DNA of 5,158 nt from Promethearchaeia archaeon (GTDB lineage Archaea > Asgardarchaeota > Lokiarchaeia > Sigyniarchaeales > SOKP01). Position numbers and translations under genes: made by a program. The notes below the pieces were generated by a model. It was not told the DNA's origin. It was given only the letters and a program-made list of their open reading frames with translations, and searched no databases. Location of the stretch: assembly GCA_029856375.1 (NCBI GenBank), contig JAHQWX010000174.1:1-5158 (forward strand). The letters are read 5' to 3'. Positions 1 through 5,158 of this stretch are shown piece after piece. Position 1 is the stretch's first letter. Each line of letters begins with the position of its first letter.

Positions 1-636
1 AGAGCGTTTCGATTTGAAATTTTAATAATTGACGATTATAGTTCCGATAAACCAAACGAAATTATTGCAAATAAAACTTATATGAATAAAAAAAATCATA
101 CTAAGAATCAATATTTTAAGGTAATTTTAACTAGAATTAACGCTTATTATAAGAAATCAGTTGGAAGAGCAATAAGGAAAGGGCTCGAAAGTTCAACAGG
201 AGATTACATAATTACATTGGACGGTGATATGGCTCACGATCCAGAAAATATTTCTAGATGTATTAATCTCATTAGAAATGGTAAAAACTTAATTATTGGA
301 GCAAGATTTCTTCCTAAACAGCACATATTTAAACCAATTTCAAGGTACATAATAAGTAAAATCCTTAATACTGTAATTAGGTTCTTTTATAGAGCAGAAG
401 TCCACGATTATACGACCGGTTTTAGATGTTTTAATCGAAAACTTCTAAATAATATTGATTTAAAAGAAAATGGTTTTGCTATACATCTCGAGCTGAATAA
501 AAAATTGATTGAAAAAACAAAAAAATCTGAGAGAATTGAAATTCCTATAGAATATAAAAAGAGAATGTATGGAAAATCAAAGATGGTTTATACTAAAGTG
601 TGGTTTGACTATTTTAAATTGATATTTGACTCATAG
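1..636 (+). CDS. Family 2 glycosyltransferase, DPM1-like polyprenyl-phosphate sugar synthase (5' partial)
   Basis: Probable enzyme that moves a sugar (mannose or glucose) from a nucleotide-sugar to a polyprenyl/dolichyl phosphate at the cytoplasmic membrane face, giving a lipid-linked donor. The frame is open from base 1, so 211 C-terminal residues are visible. Numbering from base 1, residues 6-16 carry the GT-A nucleotide-binding strand EILIIDDYSSD, 74-81 the metal-binding DGD followed by MAHDP, 100-103 GARF, 136-144 DYTTGFRCF, and 188-195 RMYGKSKM, matching the RxxGxSK signature of DPM1-type synthases. Compared with DPM1, about 25-30 N-terminal residues are missing. The first ATG in the window (base 82) lies after the DDYSSD motif and cannot be the true start. 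No C-terminal membrane segments follow, so it resembles the short, soluble or peripheral form. The TAG stop is backed by a second in-frame TAG at 643-645. The sugar and lipid specificity are unknown. Confidence 0.88.
   Translation, partial: RAFRFEILIIDDYSSDKPNEIIANKTYMNKKNHTKNQYFKVILTRINAYYKKSVGRAIRKGLESSTGDYIITLDGDMAHDPENISRCINLIRNGKNLIIGARFLPKQHIFKPISRYIISKILNTVIRFFYRAEVHDYTTGFRCFNRKLLNNIDLKENGFAIHLELNKKLIEKTKKSERIEIPIEYKKRMYGKSKMVYTKVWFDYFKLIFDS
512..525 (-). terminator. Possible oligo-T terminator for the minus-strand radical SAM gene
   Basis: Read on the minus strand, this is seven T, one G and six T, lying about 125 bases past the TAA stop of the minus-strand gene. It is the strongest T run downstream of that gene and falls within the convergent glycosyltransferase. 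On the plus strand it simply encodes a lysine-rich stretch (EKTKK), so coding need alone may explain it. Confidence 0.2.
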
Positions 637-646
637 ATGGATTAGG

Positions 647-664
647 ATTTTATTTTAATATTTT
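647..664 (+). terminator. Possible T-rich archaeal terminator of the glycosyltransferase gene
   Basis: A T-rich stretch starts about 10 bases after the plus-strand TAG stop at 634-636 and has no hairpin before it. Archaeal RNA polymerase often terminates at such oligo-T runs. It lies inside the 3' end of the convergent radical SAM gene, so the transcripts of the two genes would overlap. AT-rich DNA has many T runs, so the call rests mainly on position. Confidence 0.3.
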
Positions 665-2098
665 CTGAAAAATCTTAAATTTAACTAAAAGGGCGAGCAC
701 TTCGTTAAATAACCACTTTATTTGAGTTAAACTCCTAAATTTTAACACAAATTCAAAATATAATTTTAATAGAGAAAGAATTTTTAAAGGACGTAAATAA
801 AATGTCTTGTAAGCTTCTGAAAATTTCTTTTCAAGAAAATCTTTCTTCAAATCGTTAATTTCATAAAGCACTTTACCATCATTTATTTGATTAAGAATCC
901 CAATTTGATATTCTTCGAGAAATGTTCCATGATTTTTAACAATTTCATAGAGTTCTGTGCCTCTGTAAGGGATGGTAAGAAAATAATACGCGTGATCTGG
1001 ATTAAGAGAACGAGTAAATCTAATAGTACCATTTACGGTTTTTTTAGTGTCGAAAGGTAGTCCCAACATTATGAAAATATCTGAAATTAAATGATTTTTT
1101 TTGATTAAATCGAGAGATTTAATTACATCTTTTAGATCTAACGACTTTTTAATTCTATTTAACACCATTTGGTTTCCTGATTCTATACCTAAAGTAATTC
1201 TATTCACTCCTACACTTTTTAAAGCTTTTATTAAAAAGTCATCAAGTTTATCGGCTCTTACGCCATTATATAAATTCAAAACGATTTTTTTGCGATAATT
1301 TCTTAGTAAAAAACACAATTTTAAGACACGTACTCTGTTTTGCGTAAATGTATCGTCCATAACAATGAATTCCTTCACATCGTATTTTTCCACAAAGTAT
1401 CTTATTTCTGCAAAAACATTTTCTGCAGATCTGTACCTAAGTTTTTTACCATGTATGCATTTCGTACACCATATACAACTATAAGGACAACCTCTGGATG
1501 TCATTAGCGGGAGATAAGGTTTATTCGTTACACCTCTTAAATTCTTATATTTTTTAATATTTGGAAATAGATGCCACGCAGGAAATGGTAAATCGTCTAA
1601 ATTTTGTATATTTTCTCTTAATGGATTTACTATTATTTTTTTATCTTTTTTATAGGCGATTCCTTTAGTATTTTTCAAATCTTCGCCGCTTTGCAACGCT
1701 TTTATCAATTCTAAAAAGGTTTTTTCTCCCTCCCCTAAAACTACAATCTCTGCAATGTTATTATTAAGTAAAAATTCATATTCAATTGTAGCATAGGGTC
1801 CTCCAAAAATAATATTAGCATTTCCAAATTCTTTTTTTAGCTTTAACGCCGTATAAATCGAATATTTTGCAGTAAATACATTACCAGTTAATCCAATTAT
1901 AGTAGGGGGGACTTTTTTTATAATCTTAAAAAGATCTCGCTCATTTAATCGTAGTATATCTGCGTCGATTATCTTAACTTTGATATTATTTTTTTCCAAT
2001 ACTGCAGCAAGATAGCCTAAAGCGAGGGAGGGCACATCCCAATAGTTTAAAATGCCAAATTTATTTCTATCGATATAGGGTTTAATTAAATATATCAT
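650..2098 (-). CDS. B12-binding domain radical SAM protein (482 aa)
   Basis: Cobalamin- and 4Fe-4S-dependent radical SAM enzyme; family members methylate or rearrange unreactive carbons, but the substrate here is unknown. Residues 1 to about 140 form a Rossmann-like B12-binding domain with strands at 2-6, 41-46 and 65-70, FGGP at 98-101 and LGEGE at 121-125. There is no DxHxxG motif, as is usual in this class, so cobalamin would bind without a protein histidine. After the linker motif LDDLPFPAW (167-175) the radical SAM core has SRGCPYSCIWC with cluster ligands C204, C208 and C211, then HGKKLRYRS (216-224), MDDTF (247-251) and LGIESG (303-308). A hydrophobic, basic tail (about 436-482) after FYLRP may sit on the membrane. 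The length is normal for the family. The ATG gives a full first beta-strand; no strong ribosome binding site precedes it. The gene is divergent from its paralogue at 2232-3581 and convergent with the glycosyltransferase. The class is certain; the role is not. Confidence 0.92.
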   Translation of the reverse strand: MIYLIKPYIDRNKFGILNYWDVPSLALGYLAAVLEKNNIKVKIIDADILRLNERDLFKIIKKVPPTIIGLTGNVFTAKYSIYTALKLKKEFGNANIIFGGPYATIEYEFLLNNNIAEIVVLGEGEKTFLELIKALQSGEDLKNTKGIAYKKDKKIIVNPLRENIQNLDDLPFPAWHLFPNIKKYKNLRGVTNKPYLPLMTSRGCPYSCIWCTKCIHGKKLRYRSAENVFAEIRYFVEKYDVKEFIVMDDTFTQNRVRVLKLCFLLRNYRKKIVLNLYNGVRADKLDDFLIKALKSVGVNRITLGIESGNQMVLNRIKKSLDLKDVIKSLDLIKKNHLISDIFIMLGLPFDTKKTVNGTIRFTRSLNPDHAYYFLTIPYRGTELYEIVKNHGTFLEEYQIGILNQINDGKVLYEINDLKKDFLEKKFSEAYKTFYLRPLKILSLLKLYFEFVLKFRSLTQIKWLFNEVLALLVKFKIFQKILK

Positions 2099-2119
2099 TT
2101 ATTTCCATTAGATATTTTA

Positions 2120-2129
2120 CTATTAAGGT
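2120..2129 (-). promoter_or_regulatory. Weak TATA-like candidate for the minus-strand radical SAM gene
   Basis: Read on the minus strand this is CCTTAATAGT, centred about 26 bases before the ATG at 2098. That is the right distance for an archaeal TATA box driving a leaderless or nearly leaderless transcript. It matches the consensus poorly. Another possibility is that the near-symmetrical TATA at 2199-2207 also works in this direction, giving a leader of about 75-80 bases. Confidence 0.2.
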
Positions 2130-2198
2130 TTCAAATCCAGACAAATCGGTAATTTCAGTTTTGTTTCGATACGATAATAATTAAGACAATTTCTAAAC

Positions 2199-2207
2199 TT
2201 ATATATA
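2199..2207 (+). promoter_or_regulatory. Archaeal TATA box for the radical SAM / membrane protein operon
   Basis: TTATATATA is centred about 29 bases before the ATG at 2232. Archaeal transcription usually starts 24-28 bases downstream of the TATA centre, which puts the start at or within a few bases of the ATG. The stretch between, mostly A and T, has no GGAGG-like site. Together these point to a leaderless mRNA. The BRE-like bases just upstream (CTAAAC) are a modest match. I found no clear operator palindrome in the 133-base divergent intergenic region (2099-2231). Confidence 0.6.
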
Positions 2208-2231
2208 TCCATATTAAACTTTTTTAACTTA

Positions 2232-3581
2232 ATGAGTCGAAAAGTTGTTATTATTTATCCTCCAAATAACACAGAACTTTTCTCAATTTCCCCCCCACTA
2301 GGGGCTTTGTATCTAACATCGTATTTGCGAGAAAAAAATGTAAATGTGGAATTTTTTGATTTTAATATTATTAAATATTGGATAAAAAAAGCACACCAGA
2401 TTGTTGATGAGGAACCACAAATAATTGCACTAAGCAGCAATGTCGCAAACTTTTCGAACACGATTTACTTAGCTAAAATTATAAAAGAATTAAATTCGGA
2501 TTTAAAAATCGTCGTAGGAGGTCCTTATCCTTCGTGTATTCCAGAGAAATACTTGAATTACGAATACATTGATTTCGTTTGTATAGGGGAAGGTGAAAGC
2601 ACTCTATATGAACTCATCAATAAAGGATCACAAGTCAATGGATTAATGCGTAAAAAAAAAGGAAGTATTCATTTTACTGGCAAACGAGAATTAATTCAAG
2701 ATTTAGACAAAATTCCCTTTCCTGCATTGGATCTAGTGAATATTAAAAAATATAATTATATTTTTCAAAGAAAAAAACCCTTATCAAACATTATCACTTC
2801 GCGCGGATGTCCATATAATTGTACTTTCTGTTTCCATGGAGTACATGGATATCGATGGAGAGCGCGAAGCCCTAAAAATGTAGTTGATGAAATGAAATGG
2901 CAAGTCAACGAACTTGGCGTGAAGGAAATGTGCGTTTGGGACGATAATTTCACATTTAATGGTAAAAGAGTTGAAAAAATATGTGATTTATTAAAACAAG
3001 AGAAGTTGGATTTCATTTGGCAATGTCCAAACGGTTTACGGGTAGATAAAGTCACTAAAAAAGTGTTAAAGAACATGAAAAATGCCGGATGTTATAGCAT
3101 TGTATTGGCTCCAGAAACTGGAGATCCGTATATAATCAAAAAAATTCAGAAAGGTTTCTCACTAGAAGAAACTGAACAAGTATTTCAATGGTGTAAGGAA
3201 TTAGATTTTTTTACTCCAATTTATATAATGATTGGTTTTCCATTCGAAAATCTAAATCACATTCAAAACACCTTAAATTTTTTAAAAAAAGTGAAGCCTG
3301 ATATCATTTCTATTCATAAATTTTACCCCTTTCCAAATACCCCAATTTACGAAGAATATAATTTGAAATCCTATGAAAACGAAGGCTATCAGACAGCAAA
3401 AATAGAGAAGGATTTTCAAAAGATTTATGCAAATACATATTTAACCTTTTACTTAAATCCGAAAAATCTTATTAACATTACATCAAAAATGGGTTTGAAA
3501 TACCTACTAAATTCATCATATAAGTATCTCTCGAGAAATTTTAAGGAAATAATTAAAAGAAAAATAAGAGTAAGCCTTTAG
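2232..3581 (+). CDS. B12-binding domain radical SAM protein (449 aa)
   Basis: Second cobalamin-dependent radical SAM enzyme of the window; substrate unknown. The B12-binding domain covers residues 1 to about 135: first strand KVVIIYPP (4-11), the SPPLGALYL segment (20-28), VGGP (95-98) and IGEGE (118-122), again without DxHxxG. The linker LDKIPFPALDL (158-168) leads to SRGCPYNCTFC with cluster ligands C193, C197 and C200, then HGYRWRARS (205-213), WDDNF (236-240) and LAPETG (292-297) where most relatives have GIESG. The C-terminal region keeps FYLNP (426-430) and ends in a basic, lysine-rich tail. It shares the order of motifs with the minus-strand protein at 650-2098 but differs over most positions, so the two are distant paralogues, not a recent duplication. 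It follows a TATA box with almost no leader. Its TAG stop directly abuts, in the same frame, the TTG start of the membrane protein, suggesting one transcript. Confidence 0.93.
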   Translation: MSRKVVIIYPPNNTELFSISPPLGALYLTSYLREKNVNVEFFDFNIIKYWIKKAHQIVDEEPQIIALSSNVANFSNTIYLAKIIKELNSDLKIVVGGPYPSCIPEKYLNYEYIDFVCIGEGESTLYELINKGSQVNGLMRKKKGSIHFTGKRELIQDLDKIPFPALDLVNIKKYNYIFQRKKPLSNIITSRGCPYNCTFCFHGVHGYRWRARSPKNVVDEMKWQVNELGVKEMCVWDDNFTFNGKRVEKICDLLKQEKLDFIWQCPNGLRVDKVTKKVLKNMKNAGCYSIVLAPETGDPYIIKKIQKGFSLEETEQVFQWCKELDFFTPIYIMIGFPFENLNHIQNTLNFLKKVKPDIISIHKFYPFPNTPIYEEYNLKSYENEGYQTAKIEKDFQKIYANTYLTFYLNPKNLINITSKMGLKYLLNSSYKYLSRNFKEIIKRKIRVSL

Positions 3582-5158
3582 TTGAAAAATCGTAAATTAA
3601 TTCCATTAGTAATATTTTGCATTATCCCACTATGTTTAATCCTACTTGAACCTCTTTTAAAAAATTATATTGCTGATTATTTAGCAAAAAGTACAGGTCT
3701 TGGATATAGTTATCAACTTGTAGATTACTTCTTAGTTTTAATTTTTATATTAGTTATCGAATTGGTAATAATACTAAATTATATCATTTTTAGTGAAAGA
3801 TGGAAAACCAATAAAAAGATAATTCTTTCAAATTTTAAAATAAAAGTGAAAAGGACTTTTAAGAATTATCCTCTAATATTTCTGAATATTTTTGCAGTTA
3901 TACTGACGCTATATTTCTTTTTAGCGACAAACTCGTTAAATTTAGAGATTATAATTCAAGACGATTATTCGTGGCATTATTATCATTCTTGGTTTACGAT
4001 AGAACATCTTATTCCAGAATTTCAGTCAACTATTGGCTTTTCAAATTATTTCTATGCTGGACATCCTCTATTTACTTATTATCCTCCAGGAATTTATTTT
4101 TTTATCGCTATTCTTGCGTTTATAGGAATCCCAATAGAACTTTCAATAAGAATTATCGTAGCAGCAACAATAATTGGATTCATTAATATTATTTATTTAT
4201 TATGCAGAAAACTTAAAATATCTAAGCTTTCTTCCGTTTTTGGTTCATTAACTTTTTTAATTTTTAACGAATGGACTTATTTTTTAAATGCTGGGCAATT
4301 TATTTTTTTATTTTCTGTTTTGTTGGGCTTTATTTTTATTTATGTATTTTACGACCTCATAACAACCAAGGAGGATTATTTACATAATTATCGAACCTAT
4401 TTCTTGGTATTCCTTCTTACGCTTATTAACTTCATCCATTACATTACAGGATTAATAATTTATCTTTTTATGGTTATTTTTATTTTGTATAGAAGCTTTG
4501 AAAAGAATAAAACACACAAAAGCCGATCAGACTATCAATTATTTATATTTATTGCGGGATTTAGCGCGTTAAATTCTTGCTTTTTTCTAATACCTTCTGC
4601 ATTATCTTCTATTCAATATGTAGCTGATATATCTGAGTTAATTAGAAATAACATAGATAATGCTACCTTTTATGTTGGAACCACTTATTATGTTAATCAA
4701 TTTATTGTTTCATTGACTTTTTCAGTTTTTTTCTTCATAGTTTACGGTTTTATTTGGATTTTAAAGAAAAACGAGAGAGAGTTTTTTCCGTTCAACATCT
4801 TATTAGCATTTTTATCTCTTTTTATTATTATTTTAAGATTTCTTGGAACTTACATAAATCCCCAATTGACTGTTATCACATTCGATCGCTTTTTTGTTTT
4901 TATTAGTACCCTAGGAGCGATAGTTGTTGGCAAATTCTTAGATTGTGCTAAATTGGAAGCGTTGAACTTTCAAAAGAAGCATCGAATCTTTTTTTCTATC
5001 CCTCATTCGATAATAATCGGATTATTTATAAGCCAAATTATGCCCCCAATAGGGCCTTATTTTAATTCAGACTGGGTTAGTATTGAAGACGATGTAAAAG
5101 GCATCTATGAATGGATCGAGGATAATGGTGAGAACGAATTTAGAATTCTTTTGGAAGA
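3582..5158 (+). CDS. Multispanning membrane protein, GT-C-like / PTPS-related family (3' partial)
   Basis: Probable integral membrane glycosyltransferase-like protein; GT-C enzymes take sugars from lipid carriers on the outer membrane face. The frame is open from TTG at 3582 to the window end (525 codons, no stop). Hydrophobic segments lie near residues 6-27, 48-70, 96-115, 171-185, 190-207, 217-228, 240-259, 272-304 (perhaps two), 319-341, 373-397, 404-424, 433-450 and 470-488. The loop after the third segment has QDDYSWHYYHSW (126-137) and YAGHPLFTYYPP (158-169); this acidic/His motif followed by a G-P-F-YYPP motif is typical of the '6-pyruvoyl-tetrahydropterin synthase-related' membrane family. 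A soluble domain appears to begin near residue 495 (DWVSIEDD). TTG is chosen because it is the first start codon after the upstream in-frame TAG and gives a basic KNRK ahead of the first segment. The first ATG is residue 297, inside a membrane segment. No ribosome binding site is evident. The family call is from remembered motifs; acceptor and donor are unknown. Confidence 0.82.
   Translation, partial: MKNRKLIPLVIFCIIPLCLILLEPLLKNYIADYLAKSTGLGYSYQLVDYFLVLIFILVIELVIILNYIIFSERWKTNKKIILSNFKIKVKRTFKNYPLIFLNIFAVILTLYFFLATNSLNLEIIIQDDYSWHYYHSWFTIEHLIPEFQSTIGFSNYFYAGHPLFTYYPPGIYFFIAILAFIGIPIELSIRIIVAATIIGFINIIYLLCRKLKISKLSSVFGSLTFLIFNEWTYFLNAGQFIFLFSVLLGFIFIYVFYDLITTKEDYLHNYRTYFLVFLLTLINFIHYITGLIIYLFMVIFILYRSFEKNKTHKSRSDYQLFIFIAGFSALNSCFFLIPSALSSIQYVADISELIRNNIDNATFYVGTTYYVNQFIVSLTFSVFFFIVYGFIWILKKNEREFFPFNILLAFLSLFIIILRFLGTYINPQLTVITFDRFFVFISTLGAIVVGKFLDCAKLEALNFQKKHRIFFSIPHSIIIGLFISQIMPPIGPYFNSDWVSIEDDVKGIYEWIEDNGENEFRILLE

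Noticed and set aside
82..636. Glycosyltransferase starting at ATG 82
   Set aside because: The frame is open to base 1 and the essential GT-A motif EILIIDDYSSD is encoded before base 82, so this ATG is internal and the gene is truncated by the window edge.
1101..1298. 65-residue plus-strand ORF
   Set aside because: It lies antisense within the well-supported minus-strand radical SAM gene and shows no recognisable motif.
2181..2201. Short inverted repeat (TAAG ... CTTA) as an operator
   Set aside because: Only four base pairs with a 12-base spacer in AT-rich sequence, which is expected by chance.
2255..2461. 68-residue minus-strand ORF
   Set aside because: Antisense shadow of the B12-binding domain of the plus-strand radical SAM gene.
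2765..3076. 103-residue minus-strand ORF
   Set aside because: Antisense shadow of the radical SAM core, with no family features of its own.
3579..3581. TAG read as pyrrolysine joining the radical SAM and membrane proteins
   Set aside because: The radical SAM protein is already full length at this stop, TTG follows at once, no pyrrolysine insertion element or Pyl gene is visible, and the glycosyltransferase also ends in TAG backed by another TAG, as expected if TAG is an ordinary stop here.
3971..4186. 71-residue plus-strand ORF
   Set aside because: Out-of-frame reading inside the membrane protein gene; its composition reflects the T-rich codons of membrane segments.

Overview
The window is AT-rich (roughly 30% G+C by eye) and densely coded, and most likely comes from an archaeon. 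The grounds are a TATA box about 29 bases ahead of a start codon with no Shine-Dalgarno sequence (a leaderless archaeal promoter), T-rich ends instead of hairpin terminators, and a gene set common in archaeal surface-glycan and lipid regions: a DPM1-like glycosyltransferase, two cobalamin-dependent radical SAM proteins and a multispanning GT-C-like membrane protein. The lineage cannot be fixed from this sequence; an AT-rich Asgard or other uncultured archaeon is only a guess.

Layout. (1) Positions 1-636, plus strand: a family 2 glycosyltransferase of the polyprenyl/dolichyl-phosphate mannose (or glucose) synthase type, missing its N-terminus at the window edge. (2) Positions 650-2098, minus strand: a 482-residue B12-binding radical SAM protein, convergent with the first gene across 13 bases. 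(3) Positions 2099-2231: a divergent intergenic region with a clear TATA box for the plus-strand gene and only a weak candidate for the minus-strand gene. (4) Positions 2232-3581, plus strand: a second, distantly related B12-binding radical SAM protein of 449 residues. (5) Positions 3582-5158, plus strand: a long membrane protein that starts at TTG immediately after the preceding TAG and runs off the window. It resembles the GT-C-like '6-pyruvoyl-tetrahydropterin synthase-related' membrane family. Its first in-frame ATG is at residue 297, so ATG-based gene calling would miss or truncate it.

How they may work together. A DPM1-type enzyme makes a lipid-linked sugar donor on the cytoplasmic side, and GT-C membrane enzymes use such donors on the outer face. 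The two radical SAM proteins belong to the class that often methylates or rearranges unreactive carbons. A surface glycan or lipid modification locus is therefore a reasonable reading, but the substrates cannot be read from the sequence and the functional link is inferred from gene order. I saw no tRNA, rRNA, CRISPR array, insertion sequence or long repeat.
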